A stretch of DNA of 61,460 nucleotides, taken from Oscillospiraceae bacterium. Lineage in GTDB: Bacteria; Bacillota; Clostridia; Oscillospirales; CAG-272. Positions 17,001 through 26,900 of the stretch are shown here, one piece after another; position 1 is the first letter of the stretch, and the number at the start of each line of letters is the position of its first letter. The stretch lies in assembly GCA_015063685.1 (NCBI GenBank), contig SVTR01000017.1:1-61460 (forward strand), read 5' to 3'. The notes below the pieces were generated by a model, which saw only the letters and a list, made by a program, of their open reading frames with translations, was not told where the DNA came from and searched no databases. Position numbers and translations under genes: made by a program.

Positions 17001-19895
17001 ACCGGACAGGAACTCGTGGCCAACGATCAGCTTATCCTGCAGATCGCCGGTGATCTCATTCAGCTCGTTATAGATCTCAACGACGTCATCGTACCAGATA
17101 TCATAACGAACGGAATAATACTGGCTGGTCAGGAAGGCCTCCTTCAGAACCTGAGTGTTCTGATAGGACAGGGTGAAGTAAACGGCTGCGCCGTTTTCAA
17201 TGGCCTTCAGCTTAGCGTAGTTCAGGTCACCTTCCATGTTCAGAGGAGAACCTGCGAACTGGGAGTAGCCGTGGAGGACAACGCCCAGGAAGGGCACGCT
17301 GTAGCTTGCGCGGATGTAACGGCTGGAATCCAGGGGAGCGCCCAGGATGTGGTCAACGTACTGCCAGGTATAAGCATTACCGCCATTGACCATGACCTCA
17401 AGGTTTGCGCCGCCCTTTTCGGTGCTGGAGGTGAAATACTCAAGGGCCTGCAGAACGAAGCTCTTGGAGTCCTCACGGTTGTAAGGCTCATCCTCGTCGA
17501 AGTCGGAGTTCAGAGCATCACCCAGGGTAGCGGCAGAAATACCGGTGACGTTATCGTACTGCAGATAGTTGCCAATCAGCTTCTCATAGAAATGATTGAA
17601 GTATGCAGGAGATACAGCCAGCTGGTAGAAGCCCATATGCTTCTGGCGGGTTGCATAGTACAAACGCTTACTGGTATAACGATCGTCGATGGTTCTAACG
17701 GCGTGCTTTCTGAGGCTCAGACCGTCAAACAGCTCTTGCGCGTTGACATAAGAGAAGTCGAAGTCGGGGAAGATACCGAGATTACCCTCGGAAAGCGCCT
17801 CAACAACGTCCTCAAACGCGTTATACTCTTCCTCGGTCTCGAAAACGTTATTTTCCTTTGCGTAATCCAGCAGGACGGAATAGTCACCGTCGTTGATGGA
17901 CTTAGCGTAGTCGATCAATGCCTGGAAGGTGGTATCCTTGCTGACGGACTTTTCCCACTTCAGGTTGTAGGGCATGGTGGAGAAGAAACCGCCGTTCGCA
18001 TGACCTGTCAGCTTGAAGTTGATGTTGCGAATACCCTCAGACAGAAGCTCGGTGTACATGGTCTGAACATCCGCGAAGGTAGTCAAGGGCTTCATGACCT
18101 CCACAGGGATGGACATGATCTTCTCAACCGTCTCAACAGTACCAAAGGCCTCGATGTACAGAGGAATGTCATTGGAAAGCTCCTCGTCGGTCAGGGGTGC
18201 AAGCACGCCCTTCTTTACGAGATACTCGCGGTATGCTGTAGCCATACCCATCCAGGTTGCATCGTACCACTTACCGGTCTCCAGCTTGTTCTCTTCAGCG
18301 ATGCCGGAGTCGGTCAGCATAACGTAACGGATCTTATAGCTGCCTACGTACTTACGGGTAGACACGACTGTCCAGTCGGTAGCGGTACCGACGGAGATAG
18401 CGTCTGCCATGTTGTAGGTATCCTGAGGTCTGGGATAGAAGCTCATCTGTACGGAATCGTAAGGATGCTTCACACCCTCGTGAACAGTGGAGATCTCAGC
18501 CATGGCGTCACCCTCTTCGATGATGGCGACGAAGCCGCGATTCACAATGTTCTCAACAGCCTCTGCGCTATCAGCGACCATGGTGCTGTAGGCGGAGAGG
18601 TAAGTGGGGAGGGGGGTACCCTCGGTACGGTTAGCGACCAGGGCGTCGTAGATCACGCCGTTGATGGTCGTGGTCTCGGTATCACCGGTGGCCTCGCTGA
18701 ACTCATTGAAATCGTAGTATCTGGTCTTCTCAACGATACCGAACACGGGATAGCGCACGGTCTGCTGATAAGTACCGGAAATCTCGTGGTACGCATAGTC
18801 GGTACCGTAAACCTTGCTGGATACGGAGTTACTGGTTACGTCAACCAGGTCCTCGAAGGCGAACAGCGCACCCGAACCGTCGGGGAAGAAGGTGTAGCCT
18901 TCGTACGCGATGTTACCGGCGCCCATGTAAGGCAGGACGCAAATGCTATCCAGTTGGAACTTGGACTCATTGAAGCGGATACCGTTGGCGGGCAGACGAA
19001 CGGAGAAGCCGTCAGCATCCAGGGTATACTCCAGAGCCATCTTAAACAGAGGGGGGTTCTCGTCTTCACTCTCGAACTCGGTGAGCTGATGGTCGTAGTC
19101 CATCTCCTCGTAGGAGTAGTTGGGACAAGCGGTCTTGATGTCCTCCTCACGCTTTTCCAGCTCAACGGTGGTAGCGGTGGGGTCGAACACGTAGATGTTC
19201 ATGTCGTTAACCACGGGGTAAACCGACAGAAGGTCTTCCTTCAGACGGTCGGAAGTACAGAACTCCAGACCCTTGAGCTGATAGTAGGACATGAACTGCT
19301 TGAAGTAGAAGTTATCCTCGTTACCGTCGTAGTACTCCAGCAGAGGCAGCTTAATGAGCTCCTCAAAGCGGGACTGCTCGATCATACGGGGAACCAGGCG
19401 TCTTGCTTCCTCACGACCGATGGTATACTCTACACGGATACCATTCTTGATGTTCTTGACCTTGACCTGGCCACGGGAAGCGGCGTATTCATAGCTGTAA
19501 TAGGACTTGGGACGTCCGTTTTCGGTATAGCGAACAACGATCTGAGACATCAACTCCTGCTTGACGCTTTCAACAGCGTTGGTAGCGCCGATATCGTAGG
19601 GGTTGGTGAACAGGATCTGACCGGAGGAAAGATCCTTAACGGCTACCTCACCGGAGTTTGCATCAGCATAGATCTGATAGTTACCCTTGGTGGTCATAAG
19701 CTTCATGGTAGCCAGCTTCTCTTCGGGAGACGCAAAGACTTGATTCAAATAATCAATCTTCTTCTCTTCACCTCCGGTACCGGTCTCGGTAGAGGTCTCC
19801 TCAGCAGATGCAGAGAACACGGAGAAGCAGGTCAGCGTGCCGCACAACATGAGAACAGCTAAGAGCAGGGATATGATTTTTTTGGTTAATTTCAT
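14094..19895 (-). CDS. Giant secreted DUF5696-domain protein (1933 residues)
   Basis: A Sec signal peptide (1-31, cleavage near SASAEE) directs export. About residues 50-560 are beta-rich. Residues 580-1000 read like a TIM-barrel region: PLYIEAFGTVETVEKIM, IFPDFDFSYVN, ALNSDFDEDEPYN, VMVNGGNAYTWQYVDHIL and PFLGVVLHGYSQFAGSPLNM, with acidic residues on several strand ends. The far C-terminus (NNFSVSVVYNGVQYTIPAYDY) is a short beta domain of the sort that normally follows this core closely. Between them, about 1050-1850, lies a long helical insertion including a coiled coil (about 1085-1160). Family function is unknown; a glycan-active enzyme or receptor is my inference. No LPXTG or membrane anchor is seen. 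AGGAGA precedes the ATG. Confidence 0.75.
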   Translation of the reverse strand: MKLTKKIISLLLAVLMLCGTLTCFSVFSASAEETSTETGTGGEEKKIDYLNQVFASPEEKLATMKLMTTKGNYQIYADANSGEVAVKDLSSGQILFTNPYDIGATNAVESVKQELMSQIVVRYTENGRPKSYYSYEYAASRGQVKVKNIKNGIRVEYTIGREEARRLVPRMIEQSRFEELIKLPLLEYYDGNEDNFYFKQFMSYYQLKGLEFCTSDRLKEDLLSVYPVVNDMNIYVFDPTATTVELEKREEDIKTACPNYSYEEMDYDHQLTEFESEDENPPLFKMALEYTLDADGFSVRLPANGIRFNESKFQLDSICVLPYMGAGNIAYEGYTFFPDGSGALFAFEDLVDVTSNSVSSKVYGTDYAYHEISGTYQQTVRYPVFGIVEKTRYYDFNEFSEATGDTETTTINGVIYDALVANRTEGTPLPTYLSAYSTMVADSAEAVENIVNRGFVAIIEEGDAMAEISTVHEGVKHPYDSVQMSFYPRPQDTYNMADAISVGTATDWTVVSTRKYVGSYKIRYVMLTDSGIAEENKLETGKWYDATWMGMATAYREYLVKKGVLAPLTDEELSNDIPLYIEAFGTVETVEKIMSIPVEVMKPLTTFADVQTMYTELLSEGIRNINFKLTGHANGGFFSTMPYNLKWEKSVSKDTTFQALIDYAKSINDGDYSVLLDYAKENNVFETEEEYNAFEDVVEALSEGNLGIFPDFDFSYVNAQELFDGLSLRKHAVRTIDDRYTSKRLYYATRQKHMGFYQLAVSPAYFNHFYEKLIGNYLQYDNVTGISAATLGDALNSDFDEDEPYNREDSKSFVLQALEYFTSSTEKGGANLEVMVNGGNAYTWQYVDHILGAPLDSSRYIRASYSVPFLGVVLHGYSQFAGSPLNMEGDLNYAKLKAIENGAAVYFTLSYQNTQVLKEAFLTSQYYSVRYDIWYDDVVEIYNELNEITGDLQDKLIVGHEFLSGMRVPDTDELYGDIMEDFNTVLDFQSNKSQYEEQLKNDAVADARDNIASTQAQAEAFIELCITKYSGNQGAAYLYYNGDRSFERRYATFVEANEALKAIEAEYDAASSEEKIAMQARLDSAKVSQKQARAQLLTHIRNISRAIAEMEVAYENLSKLLEDAESGQLLINSTEGIPQSIIVEIEEQLEATRAMMEQKLGISFLMTVGKAEIDTFIHTHITELVLRAYGDNENTTVGKMENLFNMIQTGDYGLSMDQIDLLRYLDANRDLTDDEIIAKYGLKDGESSVKGLVDYIRELLGDEYAFDPALSDNAAEGELSEVDKHVLDYFRAMLLIRVAGISEGSIIPALNFVPTRMKEGKTVSNTANITNVTKAIDDLIKKELTGTSGVLGKVTDGNYNLDDLFTEDQMDSLIKACVKKIEDSASSSDTKVEYATPDTLETDLLNYIKAKYYQEALNTVYPEPEATSLLVVKVSSMTDSSLTLLVNNFVAAYAADDKSTAAIYTALMNDAAVMASVDAIAAQLAENYGDVKAELLKAVSVMAADAIVSSKAPSLSLDLPTKADDENPVTKADAMAAIDEIITAALPGATDATVADIIAAVTDALSAYTFKENTDAAAEISEYVYFHYLTARKEAVYENFYYDAELAKADAAVRANAAVLCEKLAAELPEDADVYDILNVALSALANAQYEVDGVENNANGFVAAIAGEISHHVSGKNNLTTDVLNFFCYHLVNGFEGYEMSEEAPGFTTIESKKLKNALKQVDKHFNATISELITEIKVNAGRGEIPDYALLSHRSEEQLTAIYEDEVLELIDAYFATEDVADTLAAELEEYFKYKYYTAVLEELGAAKTPTFHVSEIYGDDLYTAGQQLKSLLRWYVTEYAGAMTEADIDALIGIQSSAAEEEEKEASKYLSDDGRIVAVTYGSALAAGGYEAYTTFVLNYNNFSVSVVYNGVQYTIPAYDYVEIPYQKGK

Positions 19896-19916
19896 TATAT
19901 CTTTCTCCTATCTGCG

Positions 19917-22091
19917 TTATAGTCTGTACTGAATTTCTGTGACGATGTTGGTGATCAAGCTGACGATCTTTCCGATCAGAGTGGTGAACAGGACTGCCAC
20001 GAACATGATGAAGACCATGGCAACAATGGTGCCAAGGAAGGTGATCACGTTCTTACCCATGGAGTAGTCATGTGTGACCATGGTTCCGAAGAAGATGAGC
20101 AGACCCAGCCAGATGAAGGCCAGCGTGCCAATGAAGCCGATGATATCGACCTCGGTGGTAATACAGAAATTGGAATAAATGGTTGCGGGAATGATGAGCA
20201 TGGGCAGGGGCACCAGGCTGTAGGAGCAGGCGACGAAAATATCCTTGAAGGAGCCTTCACCCTCAAAGAGAGTGGTGAGACACCAGTTTGCCAGCACGAA
20301 CAGGAACAGGGGCACCAGGACGCCCAGGATCTGACCCCAAACGCTGGCAAAGCCGCCGTAGGGATCCAGCAGATAACCCTGACCGATGGCCTGATAGTAG
20401 AACGTCAGGATGGTGATAAGGATGAAGAAGATAGAAGCTCTCACAGAACCTCTCTTCTCATGCTTCAGATCCCAGAAGCCATCGAAGGGATGGAAGATCA
20501 GGTGGAAGGCATATGCCAGCTCCTGACCGAAGGTTCTCTTCTTGCCGGAGGTTGCCACCTTCTTGTTGATCTTGGCCATCCAGCGGAAGAAGAACAAGAC
20601 TACCAGAATCAAGCCCACGATGATGGCAATCAGCAGGAGGAAGTAGGTGGACATCCACTCCTTACGGATCTCCTTGTAGGAGTTGGACCAGTTGTCGGTA
20701 TCATATGCGGACTCGAAGTAAGACAGGGAGTTGGCATAGTCCTTATTACGGTACATAGCCTGACCGATACCGACGTATGCGGAGTCGAAGTTGGAGTTTC
20801 TCTTCAAAACCTCGGTCCAGAGATCGATGGCCAGGTCGAAGTCCTGGTTGGCCTCAGCCTCGATAGCGGAGAGCAGGATGTTACCGTACTCGGTTCTCTG
20901 ATATACGGTGATGTTATCGTTGGTCTTATCCAGGATCAGCATGTTGGTGTCCTGATAAGCGATAGCCTCGATGCTGGAAAGGTTACCCAGCATAGTACCG
21001 TTATCACCGAAGGCAAAGAGGAGGTTACCGTTGAAGTCGTAGGTGTAGATACGGTTTCTGTTTTCGTCGATGATAGACCAAGTATCCAGAGGGCCGACGG
21101 CTGCGTCGATGATACGGGAAACGCCCACGATATCATCAGCGTCGGAGGACATGGTTACGAAGTCAATTTCACCGGCAGGGATCCAGAAGCCGTTACGTCT
21201 CATGATCTCATCACCGTTTGCGTTGAGCAGCTTAACGGGAGAGTAGATACCGTCCTTGGAGCCGGCGTTGATAGCGCCCTGCACGTTGCCATCGTCAATG
21301 GTGGAGGTGGTAACGTATACCAGGCCCTTATCGCGGTTGATAGCGATGTTGTTAAACTCGGTGGAGACCAGCTGCTCCTGCTGCTCTCTCTGCTCATCGG
21401 TCTGGAAACGACGCCAGATGATATCCCAAGCGGAGATAGCAACCTGCTGGGCGCCGATAAAGCCGGTGAACTCGCCCTCATCGGTCATAACGATGATACC
21501 CTGATAGGTGGTGGAGGACACCACGTACAGTCTGTTATAAGCGTCCACGGCCATAGCCACGGGCTTATATACGGAGTCGGTATCGAACAGGGAGGACTCG
21601 GGCTCTTCAATGATCTTTACGAAGTTACCGAACTCATCGAAAACGACGATACGGTTGGAGCCGGTGTCGCAGACCCAGATCAGCTTGTCGTACTTATCGT
21701 TAGGCTCGCTGACGAACACGCCCTGAGGAGCCGAGAGGCTATCAGGCACACCCTGGTCGTTGGAGAAGGTGGTGATGGTGAACTTCTCCTTGTAGTAACG
21801 GTCCAGAACCACGATACGGTTGTTACCCGTATCTGCGATATAGACGTTACCGGCCACGTCGGTAAGCATATCACCGGGGGTCTCGATGGGCAGCTCAAGG
21901 CCCATGTCATCAGAGTTTACACTCTTGATGGCTGTGTAAGCATCGGGAGAATACAGGGGGTCGCCATAAATATCATACACATAGGTCTGATAGGCAGAAC
22001 CTGCGGCGGTGGGGACCACCAAAGTGGTGGCCACCATCAGCACGGCAAATGCGAGGCAGAGTATTTTCTTTGTGATAGACATTTTCTTCAT
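19917..22091 (-). CDS. Membrane protein with extracellular NHL propeller and TPR, and Yip1-type membrane domain
   Basis: 724 residues. Signal segment 1-30. About 50-390 contain NHL-like repeats (GDMLTDVAGNVYIADTGNNRIVVLD; CDTGSNRIVVFDEFGNFVKII; MAVDAYNRLYVVS), a likely beta propeller. TPR-like helices span about 400-475 (AEANQDFDLAIDLWTEVLKRNSNF). A single membrane helix (about 483-505) and a basic linker follow, then a Yip1-like five-helix membrane domain (about 525-720: FHPFDGFWDLKHEKRGS, then YDPYGG- and SLVPLP-like motifs). The propeller and TPR should face outward and the Yip1 domain lie in the membrane. Position between permeases and the DUF5696 gene suggests a glycan-sensing or scaffold role; that is inference. 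GGAGGTGAG precedes the ATG. Confidence 0.8.
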   Translation of the reverse strand: MKKMSITKKILCLAFAVLMVATTLVVPTAAGSAYQTYVYDIYGDPLYSPDAYTAIKSVNSDDMGLELPIETPGDMLTDVAGNVYIADTGNNRIVVLDRYYKEKFTITTFSNDQGVPDSLSAPQGVFVSEPNDKYDKLIWVCDTGSNRIVVFDEFGNFVKIIEEPESSLFDTDSVYKPVAMAVDAYNRLYVVSSTTYQGIIVMTDEGEFTGFIGAQQVAISAWDIIWRRFQTDEQREQQEQLVSTEFNNIAINRDKGLVYVTTSTIDDGNVQGAINAGSKDGIYSPVKLLNANGDEIMRRNGFWIPAGEIDFVTMSSDADDIVGVSRIIDAAVGPLDTWSIIDENRNRIYTYDFNGNLLFAFGDNGTMLGNLSSIEAIAYQDTNMLILDKTNDNITVYQRTEYGNILLSAIEAEANQDFDLAIDLWTEVLKRNSNFDSAYVGIGQAMYRNKDYANSLSYFESAYDTDNWSNSYKEIRKEWMSTYFLLLIAIIVGLILVVLFFFRWMAKINKKVATSGKKRTFGQELAYAFHLIFHPFDGFWDLKHEKRGSVRASIFFILITILTFYYQAIGQGYLLDPYGGFASVWGQILGVLVPLFLFVLANWCLTTLFEGEGSFKDIFVACSYSLVPLPMLIIPATIYSNFCITTEVDIIGFIGTLAFIWLGLLIFFGTMVTHDYSMGKNVITFLGTIVAMVFIMFVAVLFTTLIGKIVSLITNIVTEIQYRL

Positions 22092-22109
22092 ATTATATAC
22101 TCACCTCCG

Positions 22110-22982
22110 TTAATCCTTCATACCACTGGAACCCATGGTCTCGATGATGTTCGACTGAGAAATGACGAATACCGAGATAGGCACCAGCATCATGATCACC
22201 TGGGCAGCGCCCGCGGCACCCTGACGCTTGATACCACCTGCCAGGATCTGACCAATGGCGTAGTTGAACGACTTGTATTGCTCGGAATAGATGTACATGG
22301 AAGCGCCTGCGTTCCAAAGACCCTGGAAGGAATAGATGATCAGGGTCAGCCATGCGGGCTTAACCATGGGCATTGCGATGACCCAGAAGGTCTTGAACTC
22401 TCCTGCGCCGTCAAGACGGGCGGATTCAAGCACCGAGTCATTAACGTTGGTATCCATGAACTGCTTCATGAGGTACAAACCAAGGGACGAGCACCATGCG
22501 GGAACGATGATAGCAAGGTAGCTGTCCAGCCAGCCCAGAGCAGACATCAGAATGAACTGGGTGATGGCGGTAACGGTTGCGTTGAACATCAGGGACATCT
22601 GAACCATCTGGAACATGACGTTACGGCCGGGGAACTTGATCTTAGCCAGGGCGTAAGCGGCCATGGAAGCCAGCAGAAGGTGTCCGAAGGTACCGGCGAC
22701 GGAGGTCAGCACGGTATTAAAGATGTAACGGGAGAAAGGAACCCAGGAGATGTTCATCAGGGTGAACAGGTCGCGGTAGTTCTTGAACGTGGGGGACATT
22801 ACGTAGAAACGAGGGGGGTACATCCAAAGCTCATCCAGAGGCTTCAGGGACTGGATGATGATGTAGTACATGGGCAGGAACATGAAGATACCCAAAATAA
22901 TCAGGATGACCGAAATACCCGCGTCACCGCCCGCAGAACGGGCAAGGACGACTTTATGTTTTCTTGTTCTTAATTTTGCCAT
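22110..22982 (-). CDS. Carbohydrate ABC transporter permease (MalG type), proximal pair
   Basis: 290 residues, typical size. Six membrane segments with EAA loop LESARLDGAGEFKTFWVIAMP and an N-terminal basic stretch. The ending, NIIETMGSSGMKD, is typical of this permease class. GAGGTGAAG lies before the ATG. It starts 12 nt after its partner permease gene and pairs with it for solute passage. Confidence 0.93.
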   Translation of the reverse strand: MAKLRTRKHKVVLARSAGGDAGISVILIILGIFMFLPMYYIIIQSLKPLDELWMYPPRFYVMSPTFKNYRDLFTLMNISWVPFSRYIFNTVLTSVAGTFGHLLLASMAAYALAKIKFPGRNVMFQMVQMSLMFNATVTAITQFILMSALGWLDSYLAIIVPAWCSSLGLYLMKQFMDTNVNDSVLESARLDGAGEFKTFWVIAMPMVKPAWLTLIIYSFQGLWNAGASMYIYSEQYKSFNYAIGQILAGGIKRQGAAGAAQVIMMLVPISVFVISQSNIIETMGSSGMKD

Positions 22983-22994
22983 ATCTTCACCTCA

Positions 22995-23942
22995 TCAAGT
23001 ACCAAGTTTGGAAATGATCCGCTTGACCAGCATGTTGGCACCGATCATGATCAAGAACAGAATCACGGCGATGGTGGAGGAATAACCGACCTCATAACGC
23101 TGTCCGCCGTAGTCCTCCAGGTGGTGCATGATGGTATGTGCACAGTAGTTGACCGAGGGGAAGCCGGCCAGTGCTGTAACGATACCGCCGAAACCGAAGG
23201 AACCGGTGATAGCCATGATTGCACCGAACATAAGCTGAGGCTTCATGTTAGGCAGGGTGATGTAATAAAGCTCCTGCCAGCGGTTTTTGATACCGTCCAC
23301 CGCGCCCGCCTCAAACTGAGCCGTGTCGATACCCTGCAAACCTGCGATAAACGCCAGGAAGGAGGTACCCAGAGACGTCCAGAGAGCAACGATGATACAA
23401 AGAGGCATAACGTAGGTTTCGTTTTGGAAGAAGGCGATCTCGGTTTCGATGAGGCCCAGCTCCAGAAGGATGGCGTTCGCCCAACCCTGGGAGTCGGATG
23501 CGAACAGCACCTGCCAGATCATGAACGCCTGACCCGAAATGGAGGGGGCGTAGAAGATCAGGGTTACGAGTGCGCGGATCTTGGGAGGCAGCTCATTGAT
23601 GAACCATGCCACCAAGAAGGACATGAGGTAGGACACAGGACCTACGATCACGGCGAATACGAACGTGTTCTTACAGGCGGTGAGGAATACGTCATCGTCG
23701 AAGAACAGAGTAACGTAGTTTTTCAGCCAGACGATGTTGGGCATTTCCAACATGTTAAAGTCTGTAAAGCTGATGAATATGGACAGGACCACGGGAACGA
23801 TGGTGAACAGGGTGAACAGGATCATGTAAGGAGCGACCATTACGTAGGCAACCCAGTTCTGACGCATTTCCTTCAGTTTCCACTGAAACATCGTCATGTC
23901 ACCATGGCTCTTGGCCCGCTTTGCAGCTTTTTTAGTAGCCAT
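22995..23942 (-). CDS. Carbohydrate ABC transporter permease (MalF/UgpA type), proximal pair
   Basis: 315 residues. Cytoplasmic N-terminus rich in Lys and Arg, six membrane segments and EAA loop FEAGAVDGIKNRWQELYYI followed by TLPNMKPQL. AAGGAGAGA precedes the ATG. Lies directly downstream of the solute-binding protein gene, the standard SBP-permease-permease order of CUT1 sugar importers. Confidence 0.93.
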   Translation of the reverse strand: MATKKAAKRAKSHGDMTMFQWKLKEMRQNWVAYVMVAPYMILFTLFTIVPVVLSIFISFTDFNMLEMPNIVWLKNYVTLFFDDDVFLTACKNTFVFAVIVGPVSYLMSFLVAWFINELPPKIRALVTLIFYAPSISGQAFMIWQVLFASDSQGWANAILLELGLIETEIAFFQNETYVMPLCIIVALWTSLGTSFLAFIAGLQGIDTAQFEAGAVDGIKNRWQELYYITLPNMKPQLMFGAIMAITGSFGFGGIVTALAGFPSVNYCAHTIMHHLEDYGGQRYEVGYSSTIAVILFLIMIGANMLVKRIISKLGT

Positions 23943-23986
23943 TTACTCTCTCTCCTTTATAGAAATGTAGTTTTTCATGGTTTGGA

Positions 23987-26900
23987 TCATTCTTTGGTAT
24001 TCTCAGCGACGTCTCCGAGGAACTCTGCCATGCAACGCAGGAGAGTCACGGCTTCATCGGTGTTCTCGTATACCTCATAAGAGTAGCACTTGCGGAGCTT
24101 TCTCTTTTGATCCTTTGTGAGATCGGTATTTCTCATATCATAGCCCATGACGGCTACCTTGTCAGCCCAATACTTATCATCAGCATCGGAAATGGCATTG
24201 TATGCAGCCCAAACGCTGGCTACTGCCGCGTTCACAGCCGCCTTATCGTCGCTCTTCAGCGCCGACTCGACCTCAGCCAGCAGATCGGTGTACTCACCGC
24301 TCTTGTCCACATCGCGGAGAGATTCTACAATCACCTTAACCTGTGCGGTACGCTTAGTCAGCAGATCCTTGTAGTCGGTGGTACCGTCGCTGAGAGTCTC
24401 CAGACCGAACTCAGCGCGCTTACGCTCGATCTCCTTGTTGATGACGTTGATGTGCTGCATCAGGGAGTCGGAAGGATCGGCACCGTCGTTATAAGCGCTC
24501 AGGAAAGCAAAGTTGGTGTAACGGTCGATAATGTAAGCACCGGGGTAATTAGGAACAGACGCCAGATTGTTGAACTGGAGCTGAACCTGCTCAAGCTCCT
24601 TGGTCGTCCAAGGCAGCTCAGCCAGCGCGGCCTTATTAGCGGTTGCCTGCTTACCGGAGGGACCCAGGATAGCCACCATTTCGTTGGCGTAGTCTACCTG
24701 ACAATCCTTACCGGTGTACCACTTCATGAACTCCCAAGCATCGCCCTGGACTTCCTCTTCACAACCGTTGACCATGACGCAAGCAGTAATACCGGAAATG
24801 GACACGTTGTTGATGGATCCATCAGCCTGAACCTCACCGGGCAGGGGCAGGAACTCCCACTTACCCTGGATTTCGGTTGCGAAGACCTTCAGCTGGTTGT
24901 AGGTACCGACGTAGTCACCGATAACGATGGGCATTTCACCGGTACGGAAGCGGTTAGCTGCATTATATACATAAGGGAAGGAATACATGGTGAAGAGGTT
25001 ACACATCTTCTCGAAGGACGCCAGCGCCAGCTGAGAGTCCAGATTGATGCGCATGCCACCATCGGCAAACAGATCGCCGCCCTGCTGATACAGGAAGATC
25101 TTGTAGTCAGTGGAAAGACCGATCTGCATGTTATTTGCCTGGAGCACGGGGATGCAAGCCATGATGTCATCCCAGCTCTTGGGGATCTCCAGATCCAGGT
25201 CAGCCAGAATGTCCGTACGGAGGAACATCATGGGGAAGCCCTGCACCTCAGGGAGACCATAATAATGAAGAACTTCGTCAGCGTCTTCGATACCGAGCAC
25301 CAGCATGGCGGCCTCGTTGAAGTTATGAGAAACCTCCTCGAAGTCTTCGAAGTGGTCGATGTTGAGCAGTGCGGAACGGATCGCGTAGTTGATAACGTCA
25401 CCCTGACCGCGGCCCAGAGAAACATCAGGACCGGAGCCTGCCAGGATAGAAGGCAGGAGCGTACCGCCGGCAACCAGCTTAAGGTCGACCGCGATACCGG
25501 TGTCGGGGGTAAAGCCGTTGTTCACCAGGTTACGAAGCACCTGAGACTGGTCACGGGCGGATTCCATCCAAACCTCTACAGAGCCCTCTTCGGTCTCGGT
25601 GAGTGCGCCCATGCTGTTGTAATCACGGAAGAAGGACTGGAAGAAGCCACCGATCTCGTGAACCAAGCTCTGCCAGAAGTTAGGCTCGGCCTTGGGCGCC
25701 TTTTCGGCGTCGATGGGCTGGATCTGGATGTAGTCAAGCTGCAGGGGCTGGGTCTGTGCGTCGGACAGGAAGGTACCCAGCGTACCGATGTTGGTCTTGA
25801 GGTTAGCCAGGTTCTTAGCCACCTCGTCATCGTCCTTACCCATCTTGTCCAGCAGTCTGGCGATCTTCTCCAGCGTTGCCACGTTGGAGGACTTATCGCC
25901 GGCCAGCTCGGTCAGCTCTGCGGCCAGCTTCTTCAGGTTGTCGGCCTCCAGAACCATGTCAACCATGGTGTCGGGCATGACCTGAGTGAAGCCGTAGTCA
26001 CGATAAGCGTCGGGGGAAGTACCGGTCAGCTTGATGATGTTCAGGTAAGCGGCGTTGATCACGTTCAGGGACTCCTGAGTGCGGCGGACGATATCGCCCA
26101 TCTGACCCAGAGTAACCTCCATGCGGAGGGTGTAGGTCACGCCTTCCTTCAGGTATACGGGATAGGTCACATCCTTATCCTTCTTATTAATCTCACCGTC
26201 ACCGTTGCTGTCGTACTGCACGCCGTTGGAAAGTGCGGTGACCTGCCAGGAAGCGCTGTAGTCGTAAACCAGCTTCTGTGCCTCGGAGAAGGGCGTACCG
26301 TCGTAGTAGCCGGGCGCGTTTGCGGCGACCTCGCCGTTGCTGTACAGATACAGGGCACGGCAGGTATACATACCGTCCAGCACGTCCTGCTTGAAGCGGG
26401 TGAAGATGTCGTACATACCGGAGGACTCTACCTTGAAGTTGTATTCAACCCACTGGCCTGCGGTTGCCCACTTCTCACCGCCCATGGTGTTCAGCACGGA
26501 GCGAGTGACGTCGGAGGGAGAGTTGATGGCGCAGGAACGATCCTCGGTGGGGTAAATGGTCTTACCCGAAGCGGCGGAGAATTCCTCAGCCTCAAGTCTT
26601 ACGGTATCCTTACCGGCAACGCTTACGTCCACACCGTTATCCTTCAAGCCTTGAACGTAGCCCTCGTAGGTGGGCACGTCCTCTGCGGGATACAGGATAA
26701 TGGATCTGATGGACATAGGCTCATTCTGACCCTCGAGGGTGATCTTGTTCTCACCCGCATCCAGCACAAACTCAAAAACGTCGGAGTAATAGCCGGAAGA
26801 ATCACGGAGATAGTAGTCCATCCACTTGGGGCTGTCCTCTGCGGTGGGGCGGATCTCGTTCTTGTTGATATCGTTGACAAAGAAGCGGATCTCATATGTA

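Noticed and set aside
14451..19862. Very long open frames antisense to the DUF5696 gene and other genes (also opposite aspS, the NHL-Yip1 gene and the SBP gene)
   Set aside because: They mirror strongly codon-biased genes, lack ribosome binding sites and give low-complexity Val/Leu/Gly/His-rich translations with no domain.
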